Shown one piece after another: positions 23,985 to 32,432 of a stretch of DNA of 64,000 bases. Each line of letters starts with the position of its first letter. Position 1 is the stretch's first letter. The position numbers were made by a program, and so were the translations under genes. This DNA is from Pseudolysinimonas yzui (GTDB taxonomy: Bacteria > Actinomycetota > Actinomycetes > Actinomycetales > Microbacteriaceae): the NCBI RefSeq assembly GCF_014653215.1, contig NZ_BNAI01000001.1, positions 1,079,012 to 1,143,011 on the forward strand, written 5' to 3'. The notes under the pieces were generated by a model. That model worked only from the letters and a program-made list of their open reading frames with translations. It made no database searches and was not told the DNA's origin.

Positions 23985-26500
23985 CCCGGCTCGGCATCCC
24001 CGCCATGTCCCTCGTCGTGCTGGTCGGCGTCAGTGGTTCGGGCAAGTCGACGTTCGCTGCACACAAGTTCGGCCCCCACGAAACGCTGTCGAGCGATGCC
24101 TTCCGGGCGCTGGTCTCCAACGACCAGAACGACCAGAGCGCGACAGAGGCGGCATTCGACGCACTCCGATACGTGGCCGCGAAGCGACTCGCGGCGGGTC
24201 TGCTCACGGTCATCGACGCGACTAACGTGCAGCCGGCTGCTCGCAAGTCGTTCGTCGACCTGGCGAAGGCGCACGACGTGTTACCGGTCGCCATCGTGCT
24301 CGACGTTCCCGCGGCAGTCGCGGTCGAGCGCAACGCCGAGCGGCCCGACCGTGACTTCGGCGCTCATGTCGTGCGGAGGCAGCACGATCAGCTGCGTCGC
24401 TCGCTGAGGTTCCTGGGCAAGGAAGGTTTCCGTCGCATCCACGTGCTCGACTCGGTCGACGCGATCGCCGACGCCGAGATCGTGCGCGAGCCGTTGCTGA
24501 CCGATCGTCGTGACGAACGCGGCCCGTTCGACGCCATTGGCGACGTGCACGGCTGCCGAGCCGAGCTCGAGACCCTTCTCGATCGCCTCGGCTACCAGGT
24601 GCTTCGGGACCCCGACGGCCGTGCCGTCGACGCCCGTCACCCCGACGGGCGCCGTGCGATCTTCCTCGGCGACCTGGTCGACCGCGGGCCAGATGTGCCG
24701 GGCGTGCTGCGACTGGCGATGGGCATGGTCCGCGCGGGTAACGCCCTCGCCGTGCCCGGGAACCATGAGGAGAAGCTGCTCCGGGCGCTCGACGGCAAGT
24801 CCCCGGCGATGACACACGGGCTCGCCGAGTCCCTCACCCAACTCGCCGCTGAGACCCCCGAGTTCCGCGAGGAGGTGCGGGCGTTCTGCCGCGGACTCGT
24901 CTCCCACCTCATCCTCGATGAGGGACGGCTCGTCGTCGCACATGCGGGGCTCAAGGAGGCGTACCACGGGCGGGCCTCGGGCCGCGTGAGGGCGTTCGCG
25001 TTGTACGGCGACACCACGGGCGAGAGTGACGAGTTCGGCTTGCCCGTACGACTCCCCTGGGCGGAGGACTACCGAGGATCGGCCGTCGTCCTCTACGGTC
25101 ACACGCCGACTCCCCAGGTCGCCTGGGTCAACAACACCGCCTGCCTCGACACCGGATGCGTCTTCGGCGGCGAGCTCTCCGCGATGCGCTACCCGGAACG
25201 TGAGGTGGTGTCCGTCCCCGCCGAACAGGTGTGGTTCGAGCCGGTCCGTCCGCTCCAGCCCCCGCCGCCCGAGGAACGGGAGGCAGGGGTGCTGCGCATC
25301 GACGACGTCCTCGGGGCTCACATCGTCGAGACGACGACGCACGGCCGCATCGGTGTTCGTGCCGAGAACGCGGCGGGCGCCCTTGAGGTCATGGCGCGCT
25401 GGGCCGTCGACCCGCGCTGGCTTCTTCATCTGCCCCCGACGATGAGCCCGCCCGCCACCTCGTCGATCCCCGGATACCTCGAGCATCCCCACGAAGCCTT
25501 CTCGGCCTACCGCTCGGAGGGGGTCGGTTCGGTCATCGCCGAAGAGAAGCACATGGGGTCGCGGGCGATCGTTCTCGCTGCCCGGGATCCCGATCGTTTC
25601 GGGGCGCCCCCCGGCTGGCGCGGGATCATCCACACTCGCACCGGCCGCCGATTCTTCTCGGCCGCGGTCGAGGCGGAAGTACTGGAGGGCGTGCACGCGG
25701 CTCTCGATGCCAGCGGCATCCTCGCAGAGCTGGAGTCCGACTGGGTGCTGCTCGACGCCGAGATCGTGCCGTGGAGCGTCAAGGCGGGCGACCTCATCCG
25801 CGACCTGTACGCCAGCGTGGGGGCGGCCGCCACGGCTGCCCTACCCGCTGCCGTCGCCGCGTTGGAGTCGGCCGCGGGTCGCGGAGTGGACGTCAGCGAG
25901 CTACTCGATCGTACGCAGCGCCGCGCCGCGAACTCCTTCGCCTACCAGGATGCTTACCGTCGTTATGCGGCCGACGACGAGGTTCAGATCGCCCCCTTCC
26001 AGGTACTCGCCAGTGAAGCGCGCACCTATGCGACCCAGGATCACAGTTGGCACCTGGCGATTGCCGACCGGCTTGTTGCGGCAGACCCGGGGCTGTTTCG
26101 CACGACCGCGCGGCGCATGGTGGACCTCAGCAACGAAGACTCGGTCGCCGATGCCGTGGCCTGGTGGGAGGAACTGACCGCCGCAGGCGGCGAAGGGATC
26201 GTGGTGAAGCCGCACGCGAACCTCGTGCGCGCGGCACGGGGGCTCGTGCTCCCGGGGATCAAGGTGCGCGGTCGCGAGTACCTCCGCATCATCTACGGGC
26301 CCGACTACACCGAGGTGTCGCATCTCGCTCGCTTGCGCGATCGGTCGCTCGGGCACAAGCGATCGATGGCAGCCCGCGAGTACTCGCTCGGTCTCGAGGC
26401 GCTGGAACGCGTCGTGCGCCGCGAGCCCTTGTGGCGGGTACACCAGGCAGTGTTCGCCATACTCGCGATGGAATCGGAGCCCGTCGACCCGCGACTTTGA
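23981..26500 (+). CDS. Polynucleotide kinase-phosphatase-ligase Pnkp
   Basis: The end-healing/sealing enzyme of bacterial RNA repair. Three modules are visible in the 839 residues: an N-terminal 5'-kinase with P-loop GVSGSGKST (16-24); a central binuclear metallophosphoesterase with GDVHG (187-191), GDLVDRG and PGNHE; and a C-terminal adenylyltransferase (ligase-like) with the nucleotidyl lysine in EEKHMGSRA (about Lys523) and a later EGIVVKPH motif. It acts with Hen1 as a complex; the ligase module needs Hen1 for activity in characterised homologues. Translation is coupled to hen1 by the GTGA overlap. Confidence 0.95.
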   Translation: MTRLGIPAMSLVVLVGVSGSGKSTFAAHKFGPHETLSSDAFRALVSNDQNDQSATEAAFDALRYVAAKRLAAGLLTVIDATNVQPAARKSFVDLAKAHDVLPVAIVLDVPAAVAVERNAERPDRDFGAHVVRRQHDQLRRSLRFLGKEGFRRIHVLDSVDAIADAEIVREPLLTDRRDERGPFDAIGDVHGCRAELETLLDRLGYQVLRDPDGRAVDARHPDGRRAIFLGDLVDRGPDVPGVLRLAMGMVRAGNALAVPGNHEEKLLRALDGKSPAMTHGLAESLTQLAAETPEFREEVRAFCRGLVSHLILDEGRLVVAHAGLKEAYHGRASGRVRAFALYGDTTGESDEFGLPVRLPWAEDYRGSAVVLYGHTPTPQVAWVNNTACLDTGCVFGGELSAMRYPEREVVSVPAEQVWFEPVRPLQPPPPEEREAGVLRIDDVLGAHIVETTTHGRIGVRAENAAGALEVMARWAVDPRWLLHLPPTMSPPATSSIPGYLEHPHEAFSAYRSEGVGSVIAEEKHMGSRAIVLAARDPDRFGAPPGWRGIIHTRTGRRFFSAAVEAEVLEGVHAALDASGILAELESDWVLLDAEIVPWSVKAGDLIRDLYASVGAAATAALPAAVAALESAAGRGVDVSELLDRTQRRAANSFAYQDAYRRYAADDEVQIAPFQVLASEARTYATQDHSWHLAIADRLVAADPGLFRTTARRMVDLSNEDSVADAVAWWEELTAAGGEGIVVKPHANLVRAARGLVLPGIKVRGREYLRIIYGPDYTEVSHLARLRDRSLGHKRSMAAREYSLGLEALERVVRREPLWRVHQAVFAILAMESEPVDPRL

Positions 26501-26537
26501 CCTGCGCCAGAGTGCTCGTGCCGCAGACTAGGAACCG

Positions 26538-27722
26538 ATGATCGCCTCCCGACTCCTCGATCTGCTGCTCGTGCTGACCCTGCTGGTGTTCATCGGCGAG
26601 GGCATCCGCAACGGGATCGCGCGCAGTCTCGGCGCCATCCTGGGTGTCATCGCGGGGGGCGCGCTCGCGTTCATCGCCATTCCGCTGCTCGCTGCGGCGA
26701 TCCCGGACTCGTTCTGGCGGATCGCGATCATCGTCGCCGTGTCGGTCGCCCTGCTCTTCGGCGGGCACGCCCTCGGGGGTCGGATCGGCCGCGGGATCCG
26801 TGACCGTCGACGCGACGAGATCGGCTTCGGCAGCCGGTTGGCCGGCGGCGCCGCGAACGGCGTCATCGCGGCGCTCACCCTCGCCCTCGTCGCCGGTGGG
26901 GTCAGCGCACTCGGGGTGCCGCTGTTCAGCCAGGCCATCTCGGGCTCGTACGTGGTGCGCGCGATCGACGCGGTCACGCCCGCCCCGGTCGACGCCCTGC
27001 TGGCCCGGGTGCGCTCGGCGGTGCTCGAAGAGGGCCTGCCGGCGATCGGCGAAGCGCTCGGCGGGGTCGTCGACTCCCCCGGCATCCCCGATGTGCCGAC
27101 CGACACCGATCCGCTCACCGCCGCCGCGCAGTCGGTCGTGCGCATCGGCGGCACGGCCTTCGCCTGCGGGCAGAACCAGACCGGAACCGGCTTCGTCGTC
27201 GCCCCCGACCGGGTCGTCACCAACGCCCACGTCGTCGCCGGCGTCGACCAGCCGATCGTCGAGGCACCGAACGGGCAGACCCTCGAAGGCTGGGTGGTCT
27301 ACCTCGACCCGATCGACGACCTCGCGATCGTCGCCGTCGACGGGCTCTCGGCGGGGGCGCTCACCCTCTCCCCCGACCTCCCGGTCGGCTCCGACGCGGT
27401 CGTCGAGGGCTACCCCTACGGCGGACCGTTCACCCGCGGCGCGGCCGAGGTGCTGGCGGTATCGACGGAAGGCATCCCCGACATCTACGGGGGCCCGCGC
27501 AACCCGCGCGAGGTCTACACGCTCGCCGCGGTCGTGCAGCCCGGCAACTCGGGCGGCCCACTGCTGGCGACCGACGGCCGCGTGGCGGGGGTCGTGTTCG
27601 CGCGAAGCGCCGACGACCCCGAACTGGGATACGCGATGACGAACACCGAACTCGAACCGGTGGCATCCGCGGCGTCCGGCCTCTCCGCGCCGGTGTCGTC
27701 GGGCGCCTGCGTGCGCGGCTAG
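26538..27722 (+). CDS. MarP-type membrane-anchored serine protease
   Basis: A 394-residue protein: an N-terminal CvpA-like domain with four membrane segments, then an extracytoplasmic trypsin-like protease. Catalytic residues appear as His in TNAHVVAG, Asp in DPIDDLAIV and Ser in QPGNSGGPLL. Two cysteines flank the protease (FACGQNQTG and SSGACVRG), as in mycobacterial MarP, where a disulfide clamps the active state. MarP homologues confer acid resistance by cleaving peptidoglycan hydrolases; the same role here is inferred. The gene follows pnkp by 37 bases and may share read-through. Confidence 0.92.
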   Translation: MIASRLLDLLLVLTLLVFIGEGIRNGIARSLGAILGVIAGGALAFIAIPLLAAAIPDSFWRIAIIVAVSVALLFGGHALGGRIGRGIRDRRRDEIGFGSRLAGGAANGVIAALTLALVAGGVSALGVPLFSQAISGSYVVRAIDAVTPAPVDALLARVRSAVLEEGLPAIGEALGGVVDSPGIPDVPTDTDPLTAAAQSVVRIGGTAFACGQNQTGTGFVVAPDRVVTNAHVVAGVDQPIVEAPNGQTLEGWVVYLDPIDDLAIVAVDGLSAGALTLSPDLPVGSDAVVEGYPYGGPFTRGAAEVLAVSTEGIPDIYGGPRNPREVYTLAAVVQPGNSGGPLLATDGRVAGVVFARSADDPELGYAMTNTELEPVASAASGLSAPVSSGACVRG

Positions 27723-27824
27723 CTCCTCAGCCGGGGCGGTTGTCAAGACCCGTCGGCGAATCCTTCCGAGCCCTAAGGTCGTCCCGAGTCGGGGCTCACG
27801 CAGCACGAAGGGGCAGAATCCGCC

Positions 27825-27941
27825 ATGACGACCATTCAGAACCGTCCGGTGCGCAATCTGGTGCTGACCATCATCACCGGTGCTCTCGCCATCGCGGTGA
27901 CGGTGTTCGCCGTCATCGTCGTCACCGACGTCTTCCTGTAG
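27825..27941 (+). CDS. 38-residue single-span membrane peptide
   Basis: The ORF starts ATG at 27825 and encodes 38 residues, beginning MTTIQNRPVRNLVL and continuing into one hydrophobic segment (about residues 12-34) ending VFL. GAAGGGG lies about ten bases upstream. The N-terminal arginines before the helix suit an N-in single-pass topology. It sits in an otherwise gene-free 350-base gap after the MarP gene. A real small gene is likely but unproven; function unknown. Confidence 0.5.
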   Translation: MTTIQNRPVRNLVLTIITGALAIAVTVFAVIVVTDVFL

Positions 27942-27993
27942 TTGATCGACTCTTGACGACGGGCCGCCACGGGTGCACCCTGGTGGCAGGACA

Positions 27994-28044
27994 ACTCATC
28001 GCCCAGAAGCGTCGGAGTCAATGACCCGCCACTGGGCGATGAGT
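27994..28044 (+). terminator. 13-bp inverted repeat between peptide gene and next gene
   Basis: Arms ACTCATCGCCCAG (27994-28006) and CTGGGCGATGAGT (28032-28044) are perfect complements separated by 25 bases, 53 bases after the peptide stop. It may terminate the small-peptide transcript. The long loop and lack of a T-run make an operator or recombination relic possible too. Confidence 0.5.
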
Positions 28045-28076
28045 CTGTTAAGGGGCCTCCCCGCCAGAATGGGGGA

Positions 28077-29147
28077 ATGGCCGCCCGCGTCGTCGACTAC
28101 TCTCCCCTGCTGACCACTCCGACCCCGGATGAGATCGGCGCGTATCGCACGCAGGCCCGGGCGGCGGGTGCCCCGTGGGCGAACACGACGGCGCAGACGC
28201 TCATCGCGATCGTCGTCGTCGGATTCATCGGAATCACGATTCTCGTTCCCGTAGTGGGCGGCATCCTGGTGTTCCTCACCGAAGGGATCGGCGGCAGCCC
28301 GCTCACGGTCGTCGCGCTGCTGTTCTTCGTTCTGGTGATCGGCGTCTTCGGGTTCGCGATCGCACGAGTCGCGATCTCGGGCAGTGGCAAGTGGGCGCGG
28401 TGGCTGCGGATGCACCGGTTCGCCCAGGCCAACGGCTTCATCTTCTCGCCCGAGAGCCCCAGCCCCGGCTACCCGGGGGCGATCTTCCAGCTCGGCGACA
28501 GCCGCAAGGCGACTGAGCACTTCCGCACCGCGGAGGGCCGCTTCCTCGACTTCGGCAACTACCAGTACACGACCGGCTCCGGCAAGAACCGCTCGACGCG
28601 TGTCTGGGGCTTCCTCGCGATCGAGCTGGACCGGAAGCTGCCGCACATGGTGCTCGACTCGAAAGCCAACAACGGGCTCTTCGGCGGCACCAACCTGCCG
28701 GCGACCTTCGACAAAGACCAGATCCTGTCGCTCGAGGGTGACTTCGACCGGTACTTCACCCTCTACTGCCCGAAGGAGTACGAACGCGACGCGCTGTACG
28801 TGTTCACCCCCGACCTCATGGCGCTGCTGATCGACAACGCGGCGCCGTTCGACGTCGAGATCATCGACGACTGGATGTTCGTCTACTCGTCGACCGCGTT
28901 CCCCGTCGCCCAGCCCGCCGTCTATCAGCGCCTGCTGCGCATCGTCGAGACGGTCGGTGCGAAGACGCTCACCCAGACCGACCGCTACCAGGATGATCGC
29001 GCGACGGCTCCGTTCGCGGCGAACATCGTCGCCCCGGAGGGCGCCCGGCTGAAGCGCGGGGTCAGCGTCGGCGCGATCATCCTCATCGTCGTCGTCGCGC
29101 TCTTCTGGAGCTGGAGCTTCTTCGCCGACGTGCTGGCGAGCTTCTAG
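28077..29147 (+). CDS. Membrane protein with large cytoplasmic middle region
   Basis: A 356-residue protein: two N-terminal membrane segments (about residues 40-66 and 77-100), a roughly 220-residue soluble part, and a C-terminal membrane segment just before a short FADVLASF tail. The soluble part contains FGNYQYTTGSGKNRSTRVWGFLAIELDRKLPHMVLDSK, a pattern resembling actinobacterial DUF3137-like proteins. CAGAAT six bases before ATG 28077 suits a leaderless start. It overlaps the convergent PrsW gene by four bases. Function unknown. Confidence 0.7.
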   Translation: MAARVVDYSPLLTTPTPDEIGAYRTQARAAGAPWANTTAQTLIAIVVVGFIGITILVPVVGGILVFLTEGIGGSPLTVVALLFFVLVIGVFGFAIARVAISGSGKWARWLRMHRFAQANGFIFSPESPSPGYPGAIFQLGDSRKATEHFRTAEGRFLDFGNYQYTTGSGKNRSTRVWGFLAIELDRKLPHMVLDSKANNGLFGGTNLPATFDKDQILSLEGDFDRYFTLYCPKEYERDALYVFTPDLMALLIDNAAPFDVEIIDDWMFVYSSTAFPVAQPAVYQRLLRIVETVGAKTLTQTDRYQDDRATAPFAANIVAPEGARLKRGVSVGAIILIVVVALFWSWSFFADVLASF

Positions 29148-30442
29148 CCCGCCGGCGGGGTCGGCGGGGTCGCCGGCGGCGTTGCGACCGCGGCGTTCGC
29201 GGGAGTCGCTGCCGCGAGCCGGGCCCGCGATTCCGACACCTGCGCCAGCAGCACCGCCTCGTCCTGCTGCGAGCCGATGCGGTCGCGACCCGAGACGATG
29301 CGGTTGCGGGTGAACGCGAGGTGGGTCGCGTCTTTGATGTACTCCTTCATGACCTTGCTCAAGCCGCGCTGACGGGCCCAGGCGCGCGCCTGACGCCGGC
29401 CGGCCGCGGTGCCGAGGGTGTTCACCTCGGTGACGTTGAACCAGCCGGCCGCGGCGTACTCGCCGAGCCGCAGCTGGGTCATCTGCGCCTCGCGACGCCG
29501 CAGCAGGATGACGGTCACCACCGCGATCGCGAACAACGGCACCTGCACGACCAGGTAGTACCCGTAGAAGTCGTAGATGAAGAACAGCACGCCGTTCCAG
29601 AACGCGTGCAACAGGATCGCCGGGATCAGACCGACGAAGAACATCAGGATGCCGCCGAGGGCCGTGCCCTTGCGGGCGGCGAGTCCGATGAAGAAGCCGG
29701 TGAACGCCGAGAACATGACGTGCGCGAAGGGCGACAGGATGCCGCGGATGAAGAAGATCTCGCCGACCGCGAAGTCGAGGGTGCCCGATTCGGCGATCTG
29801 GATGGCGAAGTACTGGATGTTCTCGGTGAACGCGAACCCGCCGCCGACGAGAGCAGCGAACACGATGCCGTCGACCGGGCCGTCGAAGTAGCGGCGCGCG
29901 ACGAGATAGATGAGCAGGATGCCGAGGCCCTTGCCGACCTCTTCGACGATCGGGGCCTGCACCGTGCTCTGCAGGAACACCGTCATGTTCACGTCGGCAC
30001 CGCCCGCGGCGTACAGGTACGAGGTGCCGACGTCGGCGACCAGGGCGATCACGATCGAGACGGTCGCGCCCCAGAGGAACGCGATGAGCAGCAGCAGCCG
30101 CGGCTCGGGCTCCCAGCGGTCGATCCAGCGCACCCCGAGCAGCACGATCGCAAGCGGGATGAGGGCGAGCACGCCGCCGATGAACGACAGCCCCGGCCCG
30201 AGGAAGAGCAGGAAGTAGGCGACGACGAGGATGAGCGCGATCAGCAGCACGATGCCGCCGATGATGACGCCCGCGAGCATCCCGGGGCGCCACCGGGGGT
30301 CGACGTCGAAGATCGCCTGCGGGGTCACCGCCGTGGCCGCCTTCACCTCGGCGGGCGCCTGTTGCGGCAACTGCGTGCTGGTCTGCTGGGCCGCGTGGGC
30401 GGTCACCGTCGCGGTGGAGTTGTCGGGAGTCGCCTGAGACAT
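29144..30442 (-). CDS. PrsW-family intramembrane metalloprotease
   Basis: A 432-residue polytopic protein. The glutamate pair of the PrsW family is in QAPIVEEVGKGLGIL, and the second conserved block is GGGFAFTENIQYFA; further histidines occur in membrane segments downstream (AHVMFSAFTGF). PrsW proteases cut membrane anchors such as anti-sigma factors in site-1 cleavage. No anti-sigma factor gene is adjacent. The N-terminal 60 residues are a disordered Gln/Ala/Thr-rich tail. The ATG at 30442 lies seven bases after TAGATT. Confidence 0.88.
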   Translation of the reverse strand: MSQATPDNSTATVTAHAAQQTSTQLPQQAPAEVKAATAVTPQAIFDVDPRWRPGMLAGVIIGGIVLLIALILVVAYFLLFLGPGLSFIGGVLALIPLAIVLLGVRWIDRWEPEPRLLLLIAFLWGATVSIVIALVADVGTSYLYAAGGADVNMTVFLQSTVQAPIVEEVGKGLGILLIYLVARRYFDGPVDGIVFAALVGGGFAFTENIQYFAIQIAESGTLDFAVGEIFFIRGILSPFAHVMFSAFTGFFIGLAARKGTALGGILMFFVGLIPAILLHAFWNGVLFFIYDFYGYYLVVQVPLFAIAVVTVILLRRREAQMTQLRLGEYAAAGWFNVTEVNTLGTAAGRRQARAWARQRGLSKVMKEYIKDATHLAFTRNRIVSGRDRIGSQQDEAVLLAQVSESRARLAAATPANAAVATPPATPPTPPAG

Positions 30443-30449
30443 GCGTCAC

Positions 30450-30455
30450 AATCTA
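30450..30455 (-). promoter_or_regulatory. -10 box, leaderless start of PrsW gene
   Basis: Minus-strand TAGATT, seven bases before the ATG at 30442. Confidence 0.5.
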
Positions 30456-30482
30456 TCGGCACGAAGCGACTCGGGATGCTCT

Positions 30483-31241
30483 CTAACGCTGCTTCTCCCG
30501 AAGGATCGCCAGAGCGCGGCTCACCCGGTCGCGCAGACCCGGAACGTTGCCGCGCTGCGGGATGCGGGCGCGCTCCAGCATGGCGACGACTTCGTCGCGC
30601 TGCGCCTCGAGAACGGCGTCGAGCCGGCGGCGGTGGATCGCACCGGCACGCACCGCGACCACGAAGGCGACGAGGTGCACCGCGGCACCCGCGACGACCG
30701 CGGGGACCAGACTCGGCACCTCCACGACGAGAAGCGCAGCTGCCGCCGCGACCAGCAGGATCCCGAGGATGCGCAGTGCCAGCGCCGCCAGCGGGCGGCG
30801 ACTGCGCAGCCGGTCGGCCCGCTCGAGACGCACCTCGAAGTCGGTCAGCTCCTCGGCATCCACGGTGAACGTCGACCGGTCACGCAGGTCGCGGCGCAAC
30901 CGCGCGTAGCTGGGGCGTTCGCGCCGCACCACGGTCAGCACGCCGACGCAACCGACCGCGAAGGCCGCGAGCGCGGTGACGAGCAGCACGCCGACACCGG
31001 GTCCCCAAGCCAGGCGCGCGGCCCGGTCGACCCCGTAGGCGATGAGCACCGCGAGCGTCGCGGTGATGGCGAGCGACCAGAACAGTTCACGCCCGCGTCG
31101 GCGGGTGAGCGCGTCGGGTTCGTCGGAGTCGCGCACCGTCGACGCGTCGATGAGGGCACCGATGGCGTCGCTCACCTGCAGTGCGAGCGCGGCGAGCCCG
31201 GCCGCGACCATCCCGAGCAGAACGGGGTCGCTGCCGATCAC
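30483..31241 (-). CDS. Membrane protein, four helices, coupled to upstream gene
   Basis: A 252-residue protein with two N-terminal helices, a polar segment, two central helices and a helical cytoplasmic C terminus rich in Arg/Glu (IHRRRLDAVLEAQRDEVVAML). The GTG at 31241 overlaps the TGA of the preceding gene in GTGA, so translation is coupled; the longer frame to 31418 is not supported. No domain is recognised. The charged C-terminal helix may form a coiled coil. Confidence 0.7.
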   Translation of the reverse strand: MIGSDPVLLGMVAAGLAALALQVSDAIGALIDASTVRDSDEPDALTRRRGRELFWSLAITATLAVLIAYGVDRAARLAWGPGVGVLLVTALAAFAVGCVGVLTVVRRERPSYARLRRDLRDRSTFTVDAEELTDFEVRLERADRLRSRRPLAALALRILGILLVAAAAALLVVEVPSLVPAVVAGAAVHLVAFVVAVRAGAIHRRRLDAVLEAQRDEVVAMLERARIPQRGNVPGLRDRVSRALAILREKQR

Positions 31242-31753
31242 GCGTCGGTCGTCGGCTCGGGTTCGAGTTGCGCCACCAGCGAGAAGACGCAGACGGCGAA
31301 CATGAGTCCGGCGTACCCGGCGAGCACGGCCCGGGTGGCGGGCTTGAACGTCTGCTCGACGCGGCCGACGAGTTCGGCCGGAACGTGGCTCGGGTCGGCC
31401 CCGACCGCGCGACCCCACTCGAGCAGCAGGCCCTCGGCTTCGGTGACCTGCGGGTTCACCGGGTCGTCGCCTCCGTCGCGCAGCGCGCCCTCGAAGAACG
31501 CGGTCGGATAGGGGGCCGGCACCGCACGAGAGAGCGCGAGCGAGAACAGCGTGACCGCACGTTCGCCGACGAGCGCTTCGAGTTCGTCTTTCACGTCATA
31601 CCACCGCGCGTACGCCTCGAAGACGGTGACATTGTTCAGCAGCGCGCGGTCGAGCGTCGACAGCGGGCCGGGATGCTCGTCACTGAACCGGTTGCGTGCG
31701 GCGACGGCATCCGCCGAGAGGTCGTGGTCGGAGGGCACGGGGAGAAAACCCAT
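31238..31753 (-). CDS. Unrecognised protein with C-terminal membrane helix
   Basis: A 171-residue protein, mostly soluble and helical, with one hydrophobic segment near the C terminus (about residues 140-163) and an acidic tail. The sequence around VTLFSLALSRAVPAPYPTAFF somewhat resembles helices of peroxidase/carboxymuconolactone-type folds, but the AhpD Cys-x-x-Cys motif is absent, so no assignment is made. The ATG lies six bases after a TAGGCT box. It is co-translated with the downstream membrane gene, suggesting a two-protein membrane complex. Confidence 0.68.
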   Translation of the reverse strand: MGFLPVPSDHDLSADAVAARNRFSDEHPGPLSTLDRALLNNVTVFEAYARWYDVKDELEALVGERAVTLFSLALSRAVPAPYPTAFFEGALRDGGDDPVNPQVTEAEGLLLEWGRAVGADPSHVPAELVGRVEQTFKPATRAVLAGYAGLMFAVCVFSLVAQLEPEPTTDA

Positions 31754-31759
31754 GCCGCC

Positions 31760-31765
31760 AGCCTA
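31760..31765 (-). promoter_or_regulatory. -10 box, leaderless start at 31753
   Basis: Minus-strand TAGGCT, six bases before ATG 31753. It would drive the two-gene unit ending at 30483. Confidence 0.5.
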
Positions 31766-31794
31766 GGGCTCGTGCGCGGCGGCGGGGCGAGACG

Positions 31795-32373
31795 TTACGC
31801 CGCCAGTCGGCCTTCCGACGCGGGCAGGAGCGGCACGTCGTCGAACACTCCGGCGCGGATCGCCTGGAACACCTCGACGGCGGCCTGCGCGAGTCGCCCG
31901 TGGCTGCCCAGCCCGCGGCGACGCGCCATGCGGTCGTCGTGGATCGCGACCTCGGCCGTGTCGGCGATGCGGGCACCCAGCGATCGGGCCCACGCGGCGG
32001 TCATCTCGGCGACGAGCGGATCGTGCGACTCGATGCGCACGGCCTCGCCCCGGCTGAACGGCCGGGTGCGCACGAGTGCGCGGGCGATGAGGCCGGCGCC
32101 GAGGTACGAGACGACCTTCTCGTCGCTCACCCACGACGGAACACCGAGCACGTCGGACTGCTCGATGATGATCAGCTCGTCGAGCTCCTGGCCGTGGTCG
32201 CGCCAGGCCACCCGGTCACGCGGCGCGAAGCCGTTCGTGTCGGGGCCCACGGCGTCGACGACACCGACGATGAAGCCACGCCCGCGCCGCGTGGGACGCA
32301 GGCGAAGGCGCCCGATCGTCGGCCGCGGAGCGAGATTCGGGCGCTGTCGTGCATGAGTCAGGTTGGTAGACAT
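31795..32373 (-). CDS. Shortened quinone-oxidoreductase-like (MDR) protein
   Basis: A 192-residue protein whose N-terminal part resembles the GroES-like domain of zinc-independent NADPH:quinone reductases (FIVGVVDAVGPDTNGFAPRDRVAW and later YLGAGLIARALV). Normal family members are about 320 residues; the Rossmann GxGxxG half is not present in recognisable form. The remaining C-terminal part keeps an EVFQAIRAGVFDDVP tail, similar to the family's end. It looks like an internally deleted MDR protein kept in frame. It may be a decaying gene or a repurposed fold. Confidence 0.6.
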   Translation of the reverse strand: MSTNLTHARQRPNLAPRPTIGRLRLRPTRRGRGFIVGVVDAVGPDTNGFAPRDRVAWRDHGQELDELIIIEQSDVLGVPSWVSDEKVVSYLGAGLIARALVRTRPFSRGEAVRIESHDPLVAEMTAAWARSLGARIADTAEVAIHDDRMARRRGLGSHGRLAQAAVEVFQAIRAGVFDDVPLLPASEGRLAA

Positions 32374-32432
32374 ACAACCTGCATAACGCGGGGCATTCGC
32401 GCCCTATTCCCGGCGATCGACGGCTCGGGGGG

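Noticed and set aside
27996-30449. 817-residue minus-strand ORF
   Set aside because: Left half is antisense to the membrane gene at 28077 and right half is a shifted shadow of PrsW.
30450-31765. AhpD/carboxymuconolactone decarboxylase call for the 171-residue protein
   Set aside because: The resemblance is limited to one helix and the catalytic Cys-x-x-Cys motif is absent.
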